Position numbers and translations under genes: made by a program. Under the pieces are notes generated by a model that did no database searches, was not told the DNA's origin, and was given only the letters and a program-made list of their open reading frames with translations. This document shows, in pieces, positions 26,326 through 36,096 of a stretch of 64,000 nucleotides of DNA (position 1 is the stretch's first letter; each line of letters begins with the position of its first letter). This DNA comes from Chitinivibrionales bacterium (GTDB lineage Bacteria; Fibrobacterota; Chitinivibrionia; Chitinivibrionales; WJKA01), in assembly GCA_014728295.1 (NCBI GenBank), contig WJLW01000083.1:62001-126000 (forward strand), given 5' to 3'.

Positions 26326-27162
26326 TCATTGTTTCGAATCTTGCATAAACGGGTATAGCTTTGCCCGGCTGGCAGGATTTTTAAACAGCTTCCTCAGTGA
26401 ACGATCGCGTATCAGCCGCACGCGCTCGCGAGTCAGATTGAGTTCCTTGCCGATTTCTTCCAGGGTGAATTGATGGGAGAAATTGAGCCCGTAATACATT
26501 CGCAGGATGCGTTCTTCACGCGAGGTTATGTTTTGCAGACAACTGTCGAGCACATTCGACAACTCGCCGCGCTCACTGTCTTCCTCCTGGTTCGGTTCCT
26601 GCCCCAGAATATCCTGTAAGGTTTTGGTATTTTCTTCATCATTGGTATTGCCGCCCACCGATGCGTCAATCGAAAGCCCCTTCATCTTCTCTATAACTTC
26701 GACGATCTCTCGCTCGTACTCTTTAAACTCGTCCATCATGATCGTTTTATGATAGTCGCCGCAATTGGCGTCCAGCGCACGTTTGAACTTATTGACTAAC
26801 GCGATTTTGTTGGGCGGCACGCGTACGGTTCCCGCCTGCTCAAAAAGCGCCTTCTGTATCGACTGCCGGATCCACCAGACTGCATATGAAATGAACTTGA
26901 CATTCATTTTAAGATTGAAGCGCTTGGCCGCTTTGAGCAATCCGATATTGCCCTCGTTGATGAGCTCCAGGTAGCTGAGCCCCCGGCCGCGATAGCGGCG
27001 AGCCACACTCACCACAAATCTGAGATTTGTGGAAATCAATTTATCAATAGCGCCTTTTTTATCTTTTTTAACGTCCTTGACCAGCTCACGCTCCTCTTCG
27101 TCGGTCAGAACCTGATAGCGATTTATATCTCTGAAATACAGTGCTTCGGTTTTCGTTCTCAT
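26326..27162 (-). CDS. sigma-70 family RNA polymerase sigma factor (RpoD/RpoS-like)
   Basis: A 278-residue sigma factor with regions 1.2, 2, 3 and 4 but no region 1.1. Region 2 reads LISTNLRFVVSVARRYRGRGLSYLELINEGNIGLLKA and KFISYAVWWIRQSIQKALFEQ; region 4 has LTLEEIGKELNLTRERVRLIRDRSLRKL. Length and order match the short primary sigma of Bacteroidetes and group-2 sigma factors of other phyla, so it could be the housekeeping or a stress factor. Intact -10 and -35 recognition helices suit the sigma-70-like promoters seen in this window. An 87-base A+T-rich gap lies upstream. Confidence 0.88.
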   Translation of the reverse strand: MRTKTEALYFRDINRYQVLTDEEERELVKDVKKDKKGAIDKLISTNLRFVVSVARRYRGRGLSYLELINEGNIGLLKAAKRFNLKMNVKFISYAVWWIRQSIQKALFEQAGTVRVPPNKIALVNKFKRALDANCGDYHKTIMMDEFKEYEREIVEVIEKMKGLSIDASVGGNTNDEENTKTLQDILGQEPNQEEDSERGELSNVLDSCLQNITSREERILRMYYGLNFSHQFTLEEIGKELNLTRERVRLIRDRSLRKLFKNPASRAKLYPFMQDSKQ

Positions 27163-27249
27163 AGTCGGATAAAAGTATAAAGCCTTTTAGTTTAAGCGCT
27201 TTAAAATTAGTCGGTTGTAGTTAAGTATACATTACATTTCTTGAATCGG

Positions 27250-28524
27250 CTACATTGATGCGAGGGGATTACTTGACGGTCTGCTCAAAACGGTAATGTT
27301 ATCCTCGCCGACAAAAAATCGTTTTTTGTCATGCTCATTATCAAAGCCGATTTTTGTTCCCGGGGCAACGTGAACTCCCCGGTCGATGATCGCTTTTTTA
27401 ACCTGCGCGCCTTCGCCAATGACTACATTCGGAAACAGAATGGAATCCTCAACGACGGCGCCGCTGTGCACAACAACATTTCGGGAGAGTATGGAGCGAG
27501 CTATTTTACCGCCCCTTACAATGCTGCCTCCGGCCACGATTGAGTCCAGGGCCTCACCGATACGTTTATTGTTACCCTGTCCGGCGCAAACAAATTTGGC
27601 CGGCGGCGATTGTCCCGGCGCAGTACGAATGGGCCAGGCTTCGTTATATAAATTAATCTTCGGCTCAACATTTCTCAACGTCATGCTGGCGGCATAATAG
27701 GCTTTCAGGCTGCCGACGTCTTCCCAGTAAGAACTCTGCTCGGGAGATTCGCCGGGGATCCTATTGTTACTGAAATCATATACATAGACAGGATATTCAT
27801 TATAAAGATGCGGGATAACGTCCTTGCCGAAATCGTGCGAAGATTTTATCTGGTTTGCGTCCTGCAATAGTTGACGAACCAGAAATTGACGGTTGAAAAT
27901 GTAGTTGCCCATAGAAACCAGCGCCAGTTGCGGATTGAATGGTACCGGTTTGGGCCGTTCAGGCTTTTCTTCAAAACCGATCATGCGCCCGTTGTTGTCG
28001 ATTTCGATAATTCCAAATGTGTTGGCAGCTTCTTCGATGGGTTTGGGAATTGCAGACACCGTTGCCACAGCACCGACATTGCGATGAAAATCAAGCATTT
28101 GTGAGATATCCATTTTGTAAATATGGTCGGCGCCGAATACTGCAACATAATCCGGATTCTCATCTTCGATCAGATTGATGTTCTGAAAGACGGCATCGGC
28201 CGTACCCCGATACCATACTTTGCCGGTGCGCATCTGCGCGGGTACGGCATCGATATACTGCCCCAGCATGCGATTAAGATTCCAGCCGGTGGCCAGATGC
28301 TTGATGAGCGAGTCTGCTTTGAACTGAGTCAGCACCTTAATTTTAAAAATGCCCGAATTGATAAAGTTGTTCAGCACAAAATCTATGATACGGTATTTGC
28401 CGCCGAAATTGACCGCAGGCTTTGCGCGTTCACTGGTCAGCGGATATAAACGTGAGCCCTCCCCCCCGGCCATGATCATCCCCAGAACATTCGGATAGCC
28501 TATTGCTGATAAAAAAGAGTTCAT
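27250..28524 (-). CDS. glgC: glucose-1-phosphate adenylyltransferase
   Basis: A 424-residue ADP-glucose pyrophosphorylase. The N-terminus has MIMAGGEGSRLYPLTSERAKPAVNFGGKYRIIDF, split here as landmarks GGEGSRLYPLT and RAKPAVNFGG; then YRGTADAVFQN, VFGADHIYKMD, GIIEIDNNGRMIGFEEKPE, and a left-handed beta-helix tail (IVRGGKIARSILSRNVVVHSGAVVEDS). It makes ADP-glucose for glycogen. ATG at 28524 follows AGG by six bases; GTG at 28530 is the alternative. Single gene; the 214-base gap to the divergent nfeD gene should hold its promoter. Confidence 0.95.
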   Translation of the reverse strand: MNSFLSAIGYPNVLGMIMAGGEGSRLYPLTSERAKPAVNFGGKYRIIDFVLNNFINSGIFKIKVLTQFKADSLIKHLATGWNLNRMLGQYIDAVPAQMRTGKVWYRGTADAVFQNINLIEDENPDYVAVFGADHIYKMDISQMLDFHRNVGAVATVSAIPKPIEEAANTFGIIEIDNNGRMIGFEEKPERPKPVPFNPQLALVSMGNYIFNRQFLVRQLLQDANQIKSSHDFGKDVIPHLYNEYPVYVYDFSNNRIPGESPEQSSYWEDVGSLKAYYAASMTLRNVEPKINLYNEAWPIRTAPGQSPPAKFVCAGQGNNKRIGEALDSIVAGGSIVRGGKIARSILSRNVVVHSGAVVEDSILFPNVVIGEGAQVKKAIIDRGVHVAPGTKIGFDNEHDKKRFFVGEDNITVLSRPSSNPLASM

Positions 28525-28708
28525 GCGCACCTGAGACTTTTTGAAAGGAGCGAATTCATCGGGAGCAGCGCAGTGAGCTGTAGATCAGTCACCCTGCCAA
28601 TGCTGCGTGTGCTCGATCGAAAAAAACGCCAGTAAAATACACATTACATACTCTGATTCAAAATTTTTCTCAGCAAGGTGCTTGCCGCCTCATGCGCCAT
28701 ATCTTCTA

Positions 28709-28739
28709 TTGACAAAAAAATTGCCACAATGGATATTTT
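28709..28739 (+). promoter_or_regulatory. possible promoter of the nfeD-floA run
   Basis: TTGACA at 28709-28714 is perfect; the -10 candidates (ATATTT/TATTTT at 28733-28739) leave an 18-19 base spacer. Transcription would start at or beside the ATG at 28745, implying a nearly leaderless message. Weak evidence. Confidence 0.3.
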
Positions 28740-28744
28740 AGGGC

Positions 28745-30289
28745 ATGATTTCCGCAATTCAACCACTGTTGCTTGTCGTGTGCGTTGCTGCCGCGCTTCG
28801 GGGCGACACCGGTACAACCATTTCCGACTCCGGCACACCTGCTCAAGCCAGCGGCATCACCCTTGCCGCAACGGCAGACCAAACCAGTGGCAGTGCCCGG
28901 GCCGATACTACCAAAATAAAAATCTATGTCGTGCCAATCCAGGGAACTATTGAGCCGGGAATGGCTGCGTTTCTGGGGCGTGCATTTCGTGACATCAATC
29001 CAACCGACAATACGCTGATTATTATTGAGATGGATTCGTTCGGCGGCAGGGTTGACGCAGCCTTTCAAATGGTCGACACATTGCTTAATGCGACCGGCAA
29101 TCTGGTTGCCTATGTTAAAACAAAAGCCATATCCGCCGGAGCGATGATTGCCCTTGCCTGCGACAACCTGGTGATGAGAACCGGAACGACCCTTGGAGAT
29201 TGCGAGCCGATCATCCAGACTCAAGAGGGACCGCAAAGTGTTGGGGAGAAAATCCAGTCTCCCTTGCGCGCCAAATTCAGAACCATGGCCCGGCAAAACG
29301 GCTATCCTATCGCCTTGTCGGAAGCGATGGTCAGCAAGGACCACGTCGTCTATCGTATAACAACAGAAGATACGGTACTCTACCTGGACTCACTCACCTA
29401 TGCGGAGTTGCCCGAGCAGAAAAAAAATGAAGTTATCTCCCGCAAAACAATTGTTGCACGCGGCAAGCTGCTCACCATGGACGATGTCGAGGCGCATCGC
29501 TTCGGCTTCTCAAGCATGTCGGTGGAATCGATACCCGACATGCTTGAGAAAATGGATATCACCGACTACGAGCTGGTGCGCATCGAAGAAAACTGGTCGG
29601 AAAACTTTGTACGCTACCTGAGCAAAATAGCCCCGCTGCTTATGCTGGTCGGCATGGCCGCGCTCTATCTCGAAATTCGCACACCCGGATTTGGTGTTCC
29701 CGGCATTATCGGCATCATCAGCCTTTCGTTGGTGTTCTTCGGTCAACACGCAGTCGGACTGGCTGATTATTCGGAACTGCTGCTTATTGTACTGGGCATT
29801 GTGCTCCTGGCAATGGAGGTGTTTGTTATCCCCGGCTTTGGCATTGCGGGCATTGCCGGACTGGCATGTATCGCCATAGGCATGATCCTGTCGCTGCAGG
29901 ATTTTGTCATCCCCCGCCCCGACATGCCCTGGCAGGCGGAGCTTTTGCTTAAAAATACCGCGCTGGTGTTTGCCAGCCTTATCGGCTCGTTCCTTCTGGT
30001 ATTTCTAGTCTTGCGTTATGCCTTTCCCCGAGTTTCCAAATTTGTTTCCGGCCCCTATCTCGAAGCGACATTATCCCAGGCTCACGCCGATTCTCAATCG
30101 TCGGCTGGGGTGGCAATCGGAGATTCGGGCACGGTAAAAACAGCTCTGCGTCCTTGCGGCAAGGTGAAAATCGGTAAAAAAGTCGTCGACGCCGTTGCAG
30201 AAGGCGATTTCATCGAAACCGACACCGAAGTCACAGTCATTCAGGCAACCCGCAATAAAATCGTCGTATCCAGAAAGGCGCGCGAGTGA
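28745..30289 (+). CDS. NfeD family membrane serine protease (long form)
   Basis: A 514-residue protein of the long NfeD class. A signal peptide (residues 1-19) leads to a ClpP/SppA-like protease domain (KIYVVPIQGTIEPGMAAFL, EMDSFGGRVDAAFQM, and KTKAISAGAMIALACD holding the catalytic serine). Three to four membrane helices follow (APLLMLVGMAALYLEI, LLLIVLGIVLLAMEVFVIPGFGIAGIAGL, TALVFASLIGSFLLVFLVL). The last 70 residues are the NfeD OB-fold (GDSGTVKTALRPCGKVKI...). These proteins cleave stomatin-like partners in known cases. It overlaps the short nfeD gene by four bases, with a floA gene two genes downstream. Confidence 0.9.
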   Translation: MISAIQPLLLVVCVAAALRGDTGTTISDSGTPAQASGITLAATADQTSGSARADTTKIKIYVVPIQGTIEPGMAAFLGRAFRDINPTDNTLIIIEMDSFGGRVDAAFQMVDTLLNATGNLVAYVKTKAISAGAMIALACDNLVMRTGTTLGDCEPIIQTQEGPQSVGEKIQSPLRAKFRTMARQNGYPIALSEAMVSKDHVVYRITTEDTVLYLDSLTYAELPEQKKNEVISRKTIVARGKLLTMDDVEAHRFGFSSMSVESIPDMLEKMDITDYELVRIEENWSENFVRYLSKIAPLLMLVGMAALYLEIRTPGFGVPGIIGIISLSLVFFGQHAVGLADYSELLLIVLGIVLLAMEVFVIPGFGIAGIAGLACIAIGMILSLQDFVIPRPDMPWQAELLLKNTALVFASLIGSFLLVFLVLRYAFPRVSKFVSGPYLEATLSQAHADSQSSAGVAIGDSGTVKTALRPCGKVKIGKKVVDAVAEGDFIETDTEVTVIQATRNKIVVSRKARE

Positions 30290-30759
30290 ACACGCAGCTT
30301 ATCGTAGCGATAGTCATGCAGCTACTCGGGGTGATAGTTATTATCGCCGAATTCATTTTGCCTTCCGCCGGTTTGTTGACCGTTGCCGCCCTGGGGCTGT
30401 TCGGCTATTCACTCTACATCGCATTTGCAAAGATTTCCACCTCAACCGGATTCATCTTTGCCGCACTTGACGTTATTCTAATTCCGGTTTCGGTGTTGAT
30501 TGGTCTCAAAATCCTGGCAAAATCCAACGTAACCCATAAAACAAGCCTGCAGGGAACGGCGTCTCAATCGGACAATTTCAAAGCATACCTCGGCAAGGAA
30601 GGTGTTGTACTCTCCGATCTGCGTCCCTCCGGAATGGCAACAATCGAAGGCAAGCGAGTTGATGTTGTGACACACGGGGAGTATATTGAAGAGCATTCAC
30701 CGGTAATTGTCACTGAAATTGCCGGCAATCAAATAGTGGTTGAACTCAAGGAGAGCTAA
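30286..30759 (+). CDS. short NfeD family protein
   Basis: A 157-residue protein: two or three N-terminal membrane helices (IVAIVMQLLGVIVIIAEFILPSAGLLTVAALGLFGYSLYI, here in overlapping parts) and a C-terminal NfeD OB-fold domain (YLGKEGVVLSDLRPSGMATIEGKRVDVVTHGEYIE). Start is GTG at 30286, overlapping the previous stop (GTGA). It lacks a protease domain. In such operons the short NfeD protein is thought to tune the membrane microdomain formed by the SPFH partner. Confidence 0.88.
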   Translation: MNTQLIVAIVMQLLGVIVIIAEFILPSAGLLTVAALGLFGYSLYIAFAKISTSTGFIFAALDVILIPVSVLIGLKILAKSNVTHKTSLQGTASQSDNFKAYLGKEGVVLSDLRPSGMATIEGKRVDVVTHGEYIEEHSPVIVTEIAGNQIVVELKES

Positions 30760-30789
30760 CCCCGGAAAATCAACGAAAGGTTATCACTT

Positions 30790-31782
30790 ATGCCTCCAAT
30801 GTTAATGGTCATACTTATCGGGATTTTAGGTGTTGCGGTTCTGGTGCTGCTGTTCATTGTCGGCTCATCGGTGTCGCTGTGGATCCAGGCCCTGATCTCC
30901 AACGCGCATGTCGGTTTGCTCAACATTGTCTTTATGCGTCTGCGTAAAGTTCCGCCGAAATTGATTGTCGAATCCAAGATCATGGCGGTCAAGGCAGGTT
31001 TGATGCTATCAACCGACGCACTCGAATCACACTACCTGGCCGGCGGTAATGTGCTGCGCGTTGTGCAGGCGCTGATCGCCGCCGACAAAGCCAATATCGA
31101 ACTGACCTTTGATCGATGCGTAGCCATCGACCTGGCCGGACGCAATGTGCTGGAAGCGGTGCAGATGAGTGTCAATCCCAAAGTTATCGAGACGCCACTC
31201 GTCGCTGCCGTCGCCAAAGACGGCATACAACTTAAAGCCATATCGCGCGTAACCGTGCGCGCCAACATCGATCGTCTGGTTGGCGGCGCGGGCGAAGACA
31301 CGATCCTGGCGCGCGTGGGCGAAGGCATCGTAACCACAATCGGCTCGGCGGTAACGCACAAAGAGGTGCTCGAAAACCCCGACTCGATATCGAAAGTTGT
31401 GCTTAAGAAAGGCCTGGATGCGGGCACCGCGTTCGAGATTCTCTCAATCGACATAGCAGATGTTGACGTCGGCAAAAACATCGGCGCCGAACTCGAAACC
31501 GACCGCGCCGAGGCCGACAAAAAGATTGCCCAGGCCAAGGCGGAAGAGCGTCGCGCCATGGCCATTGCCGCCGAGCAGGAGATGATTGCCCGCGTTCAGG
31601 AAATGCGCGCCAAAGTCGTACAGGCCGAGGCCGAAGTGCCGCTGGCCATGGCAGAAGCATTTCGCAACGGTCAGTTGGGCGTCATGGACTACTACCGTAT
31701 GCAAAATGTCAACGCCGATACGCAAATGCGCAATACCATCGGCGGTAAGCCGGACCAACAGAAAGACGAGAATAATTCCTGA
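30790..31782 (+). CDS. floA: flotillin-like protein FloA
   Basis: A 330-residue SPFH-family protein of the FloA/UPF0365 type. One N-terminal membrane hairpin ([20 protein letters not shown]) is followed by the SPFH core ([75 protein letters not shown]) and an Ala/Glu-rich coiled coil ([33 protein letters not shown]). It scaffolds membrane microdomains. The ATG is 30 bases after the nfeD stop with an AAAGG ribosome site. Third gene of the run. Confidence 0.95.
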   Translation: MPPMLMVILIGILGVAVLVLLFIVGSSVSLWIQALISNAHVGLLNIVFMRLRKVPPKLIVESKIMAVKAGLMLSTDALESHYLAGGNVLRVVQALIAADKANIELTFDRCVAIDLAGRNVLEAVQMSVNPKVIETPLVAAVAKDGIQLKAISRVTVRANIDRLVGGAGEDTILARVGEGIVTTIGSAVTHKEVLENPDSISKVVLKKGLDAGTAFEILSIDIADVDVGKNIGAELETDRAEADKKIAQAKAEERRAMAIAAEQEMIARVQEMRAKVVQAEAEVPLAMAEAFRNGQLGVMDYYRMQNVNADTQMRNTIGGKPDQQKDENNS

Positions 31783-32387
31783 TGGATTTTGATTCTCTTA
31801 AAACGGTCATATGGCTCGTGCTGCTTGTGGCATGGGCCATATCTTCGGCCGTACGCAATAATGCCAAGCAAAAGAAGCTGCAGGAGAAAAAGCAGCAAAA
31901 CACCCGGCCTCAGGAGCACGCCGGAGGGCAGCGGCAGCAGATGCGGACCAATCCGCAGGAACGACAATCGTCTTCCGCACCGAAGCGACTGGAAAAAACT
32001 CCAGCCCACAACAGAGAAAACAAGGCAAAAAATCCACTGGAGTCACTTTTCGAATCGCTTGGTGAGGCAATTCGGCAGGATTTGCCCGGTACACCCGTCG
32101 AGCCGATTGACGTTCTCAAAAAAAAGAAAGAGCATGAAGCGGCGCGCCGGGATAAAATGCGGGAACGCGCCAGAAGAAAAGTTGAACACGTATATCTGGA
32201 CGAGCTTCCGCCGCCGCCCCCGCCCAAGAAACAATCTCCGACCTCACAGCCGCGCAATCGCGCAGAAACCTCAGGACTGTACCTGGGCGGCATCTCAGCA
32301 GACGCGTCAATCGACCAGCTCCAAAGGGCGATAATCTGGTCGGAGATACTGGACAAACCGGTCAGCATGCGGCAATCTGAACGGTGA
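31782..32387 (+). CDS. hypothetical membrane-anchored, charged low-complexity protein
   Basis: A 201-residue protein I do not recognise. Residues 5-23 (SLKTVIWLVLLVAWAISSAV) form one membrane helix; the rest is cytoplasmic-like, rich in Lys, Gln, Arg and Pro (QKKLQEKKQQNTRPQE) with a Pro run (PPPPPPKK) near residue 148, hence probably disordered. Its ATG shares one base with the floA stop (TGATG), so it is coupled to floA translation. Possibly an adaptor for the FloA/NfeD assembly, an inference from position only. Confidence 0.7.
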   Translation: MDFDSLKTVIWLVLLVAWAISSAVRNNAKQKKLQEKKQQNTRPQEHAGGQRQQMRTNPQERQSSSAPKRLEKTPAHNRENKAKNPLESLFESLGEAIRQDLPGTPVEPIDVLKKKKEHEAARRDKMRERARRKVEHVYLDELPPPPPPKKQSPTSQPRNRAETSGLYLGGISADASIDQLQRAIIWSEILDKPVSMRQSER

Positions 32388-32496
32388 CGTGCGATGCGGG
32401 CTTGCATCGTGATTGCTGGATTTGCTTTTCAATCTATTTCACAATCGGCTTCTTCACCAGCGTGAAGCAGCCGTATTTTATGTCAGGAGCAAAATT

Positions 32497-33600
32497 ATGA
32501 AAAAGGTAGGAATTATCGGCTGGCGCGGTATGGTGGGATCCGTGCTGATGCAGCGAATGGAAACCGAACTCGACATGAAGAGCTTCGAAGGAATCTATTT
32601 CTCGACCTCACAGGCAGGACAGCAAGGCCCCGACGGCCGGCCACTCAATGATGCGTTTGACGTCAAGCGACTTGCGCTATGCGATATCATTGTTACTTGT
32701 CAGGGCGGAAGCTATACAAAGAAAATGTACTCGCAGTTGCGCAACAGCGGCTGGGACGGCTACTGGATCGATGCAGCATCTGCTTTGCGTATGGAAGCGG
32801 ACAGCATCATCGCTCTGGACCCGGTCAACATGGACGTCATTAAATCCGGTCTGGCAAACGGGGTGAAAACCTTCGCCGGGGGCAATTGCACCGTCAGCCT
32901 CATGTTGATGGCAATTGACGGGCTTTTCAAGCACGACCTGATTGAATGGATTTCGTCAATGACCTATCAAGCAGCCTCGGGAGCCGGCGCTAAAAACATG
33001 ATTGAACTGGTTGCCCAGATGGCCAAGCTTGGAGCCCTTGCCCTGCCGATGCTGGATAATCCTTCGGCATCCGCGCTCGATCTTGACAACATAATAACCG
33101 ACGCGCTGCGCAACGGCCAACTGCCCACCGAACAGTTCGGTGTGCCGCTTGCCGCCAGCCTGATCCCGTGGATCGACAGTCCTGTGGAAAACGGTCAGAG
33201 CCGGGAAGAATGGAAGGGCATGGCGGAGACCAATAAAATCCTCGGACTGCAGCACCCGGTGCCGGTTGACGGCGCGTGCGTGCGAATCGGGGCCATGCGG
33301 TGCCACAGCCAGGGCCTGACCATCAAATTGAAAAGAGATGTTGCACTCGACGAGGTAGCATCCATGATAGCCGGAGCCAACGAGTGGGTCAAAGTAGTGC
33401 CCAACGAAAAGCCGCAAACTATCGCGGAGTTGAGTCCTGCCGCAATTTCCGGCGAATTGACCGTTGCGATCGGACGTATTCGTAAAATGAACATCGGACC
33501 GCAGTATCTCACCGCCTTCACCGTCGGCGACCAGCTTCTCTGGGGCGCAGCCGAACCGATCTGGCGTATGCTACGCATCATCTTCGAGCATCAGGCTTAA
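32497..33600 (+). CDS. asd: aspartate-semialdehyde dehydrogenase
   Basis: A 367-residue enzyme of the E. coli-type Asd branch: MKKVGIIGWRGMVGSVLM (NADP-binding), YFSTSQAGQQGP, DIIVTCQGGSYT, YWIDAASALRM, and the active-site cysteine in FAGGNCTVSLMLMA. It reduces aspartyl phosphate to aspartate semialdehyde, for lysine, diaminopimelate, methionine and threonine. The frame runs from 32413, but AGGAGC lies seven bases before the ATG at 32497 and the protein aligns with the family from there. Confidence 0.95.
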   Translation: MKKVGIIGWRGMVGSVLMQRMETELDMKSFEGIYFSTSQAGQQGPDGRPLNDAFDVKRLALCDIIVTCQGGSYTKKMYSQLRNSGWDGYWIDAASALRMEADSIIALDPVNMDVIKSGLANGVKTFAGGNCTVSLMLMAIDGLFKHDLIEWISSMTYQAASGAGAKNMIELVAQMAKLGALALPMLDNPSASALDLDNIITDALRNGQLPTEQFGVPLAASLIPWIDSPVENGQSREEWKGMAETNKILGLQHPVPVDGACVRIGAMRCHSQGLTIKLKRDVALDEVASMIAGANEWVKVVPNEKPQTIAELSPAAISGELTVAIGRIRKMNIGPQYLTAFTVGDQLLWGAAEPIWRMLRIIFEHQA

Positions 33601-33604
33601 TGAT

Positions 33605-33635
33605 ACGCGGCTGATAGTGCTGCCAACGGCCGCGT
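33605..33635. terminator. hairpin after asd
   Basis: A perfect GC-rich 7-base stem (ACGCGGC 33605-33611 with GCCGCGT 33629-33635) lies just past the asd stop. No U-run follows, so terminator activity is uncertain. Confidence 0.35.
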
Positions 33636-33755
33636 TCCCGCTTCCGAATATAGTGAAGGATGCCAATTTCAGGCCAAAATAGCATTGAGTTCATCGACAG
33701 AATAATTATATTTCAAGCAACTGTTTTACGCTATTTTTCCAACCGGGAGACAAAA

Positions 33756-36023
33756 ATGAGCGGCATATTGCGCGTCCTGCCGACGGCACTTCTCTCTTTG
33801 TATTTCATTTCATGCACTGACAAAACAATCCATCCCACACAGGTAATTGCGGATGGAACCGACTGGGCGTCAATTGCAAATACCGTCACCAAATCGCTCT
33901 ACTACATCGGATATCTCACCGACTCAAATGCGTACGAGGGAGAGCAGGCAATTCTGGTTGGAACCGGGTTTGCCGTTTCCCGCAACCGCATAATCACCAA
34001 TGCCCACGTTGTCTCTGCGCTGTGGGAGAATACCGAATTTGAAGATCCGGTGGCGCTTAAGGCCGGAATGACGGCGAAAACGCGCGGGGCAATTCGCCTT
34101 GAACAATATAAAATTAGTCCGGCATACACCGGAAGTTTTACTTCGGCAGACATTGGGGTTTTGCTGGTAAACGATACCCTGAGCGACACATTGACAATTG
34201 CAGATTCAGCCGGAATGGAGCAGATAGGACCCGGACAGAAAGTTGCAACCATGGGCTTTCCGGGCGAAACCATGATCTGGTCGCTGAGCACGCCAAATCC
34301 AACGTTCACCAACGGATCAATATCAGCGGTGCTTCCACTTGACAAGCCAGACTCTGCCACGCCGTTCAGCTTCTTTTTTCAGCATAACCTCGACCTGACC
34401 GGTGGAACGAGCGGCAGTCCTATATTCAATACCGATGGACACGTCATTGCCGTCAACAACAGCGGATACCCCGGCACAGCTATCGGGTACGGAATCTCTG
34501 CATCCTATGTGGGCCATCTCACATCGACAACCAGCTTCGATTCATTAAGCAAGCATACACAAGTCCAGGGATTAACTTTTGCACCCGGCTCTCCTTATTC
34601 CTCGCCACGCATAAGCGACATCTCACTTAACAATCTCGCGCTCGATCAGCTCAAGGGTTTATGTGGTTATAATTATTCTATTGTTACCGAAAATGATTCA
34701 CTGCGCATTTACCGGTTTACTGATTACACCTCGTATATGGCATATGCTTTCTATGAAAAAGCAGCCTGGTTTGAGGACTACCAACGGGATCGCTGCGCGC
34801 TCTTTCTCATTACCGACGTACCACAACAGTCAACGATCAACGCTTTTACTCATCAATCTTATGAAGACATACTGGTCGGCGTATCAAAAACCAATATCCA
34901 GCTCCATTTCGGTCTTTGCCGGACAAAGCGGGTAGAGGACAATCTGCTCTTGTATGAATATCGATCGGACACTTTGCTGAGCTACTATAACCGGGGTATT
35001 TCACTCATTTTCATTGAGGATGATGAATACGCAAGTGCAATTGCGCTTTACGATCCATCAGCAGACGAAACACCATATGCTACCGACAGTATCGGCGCCT
35101 ACATCACGCGCTATCGCAGTGCTGCTCCCGCGCTGGCGCCCCTTGGAGATACCACGATTATAGACAGACATCTCAACGATTCTATCATGTCAACACGTCC
35201 ATTCAAAGAAGGCAAACTGGAAGGAACCCTCAGAGAGTATGATGAAAACGGGATATTGCTATTCGAGGGCATATTTTCCAAAGGACAAAAAAACGGCAGT
35301 TTTAAATATTATGACTCCCTGCAAATACTTGTTGCCGAGTATTCGTACGTACGTGATACGCTGCACGGTGATGCGAAATTTTATACCCGCAAGGATACGC
35401 TCGACAGCCTGATACGCTATGCCGGCGGAAATCGCAACGGCAAATCGATGTATTATTTCAGCGATGGTTCGGTGAGCAAATCCATAACCTACCAGGCCGG
35501 GAAGCTCCATGATACAACCCTGACTTATCATTCAAACGGCAACCTGAAAACCTTCGAGCTTTACAAAGACGGCGAGCGTCACGGCGACTACAAAGAATAT
35601 TTTGAGAACGGAAAAATCCATATTGATGCTGCATACCAGAATGATGAATTGCACGGGGTGAAAAAGGAATACTATCGCGAGGATTCATTGACTAGCAACA
35701 TACTCAATTACGAACAGCCCTACAAAAATGGCAAATGGGACGGCGTATACAAAAAATACCGCAGAGACGGTACACTGCAGGAAGAAACGCCCTATAAGCA
35801 AAACGCCAGACACGGAGTCAGAAAAATTTACCAGAACGACGGCCGGACAATCGTGCTCGAAATACCATATATCAACAATAAAGTTCATGGAACCAAAATC
35901 ACCTATTACCCTGACGGCGTTACGCATCAAATCGATGAAATCTACAATTACGGTGTCAAGCTGAAAACAATCACCTACAATCCGGACGGCTCACTCGCCT
36001 CGGAAGTAGTTCATCAGGGATAG
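33756..36023 (+). CDS. trypsin-like serine protease fused to MORN_2 repeats, lipoprotein
   Basis: A 755-residue lipoprotein. ALLSLYFISC gives a lipobox with Cys20. Residues 40-260 form a chymotrypsin-fold protease with an apparent triad: His84 in IITNAHVV, Asp132 in SADIGVLLV and Ser219 in DLTGGTSGSPIF. Residues about 270-470 are unassigned. From about residue 485 there are roughly ten MORN_2-type repeats, each with the pattern G-x-x-x-G-x-x-K-x-Y (for example GERHGDYKEYFENGKIH and GKWDGVYKKYRRDGTL). The start at 33756 has GGGAGAC five bases upstream; the longer frame to 33660 would bury the signal peptide. Likely periplasmic or surface-bound. Substrate unknown. Confidence 0.82.
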   Translation: MSGILRVLPTALLSLYFISCTDKTIHPTQVIADGTDWASIANTVTKSLYYIGYLTDSNAYEGEQAILVGTGFAVSRNRIITNAHVVSALWENTEFEDPVALKAGMTAKTRGAIRLEQYKISPAYTGSFTSADIGVLLVNDTLSDTLTIADSAGMEQIGPGQKVATMGFPGETMIWSLSTPNPTFTNGSISAVLPLDKPDSATPFSFFFQHNLDLTGGTSGSPIFNTDGHVIAVNNSGYPGTAIGYGISASYVGHLTSTTSFDSLSKHTQVQGLTFAPGSPYSSPRISDISLNNLALDQLKGLCGYNYSIVTENDSLRIYRFTDYTSYMAYAFYEKAAWFEDYQRDRCALFLITDVPQQSTINAFTHQSYEDILVGVSKTNIQLHFGLCRTKRVEDNLLLYEYRSDTLLSYYNRGISLIFIEDDEYASAIALYDPSADETPYATDSIGAYITRYRSAAPALAPLGDTTIIDRHLNDSIMSTRPFKEGKLEGTLREYDENGILLFEGIFSKGQKNGSFKYYDSLQILVAEYSYVRDTLHGDAKFYTRKDTLDSLIRYAGGNRNGKSMYYFSDGSVSKSITYQAGKLHDTTLTYHSNGNLKTFELYKDGERHGDYKEYFENGKIHIDAAYQNDELHGVKKEYYREDSLTSNILNYEQPYKNGKWDGVYKKYRRDGTLQEETPYKQNARHGVRKIYQNDGRTIVLEIPYINNKVHGTKITYYPDGVTHQIDEIYNYGVKLKTITYNPDGSLASEVVHQG

Positions 36024-36034
36024 CCGGGGGCACT

Positions 36035-36063
36035 AAAAAAGGCCGTTTGAAAAACAAACGGCC
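36035..36063 (-). terminator. rho-independent terminator of the TPR-SLH gene
   Basis: A perfect 9-base stem (GGCCGTTTG 36041-36049 with 36055-36063) and 5-base loop, followed on the minus strand by six Us. It lies 34 bases past the stop of the gene at 36097. It may also slow plus-strand transcripts, although no U-run follows there. Confidence 0.88.
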
Positions 36064-36096
36064 CGCTTCTCATGCTGCACTTCAATATGCTTTCGC

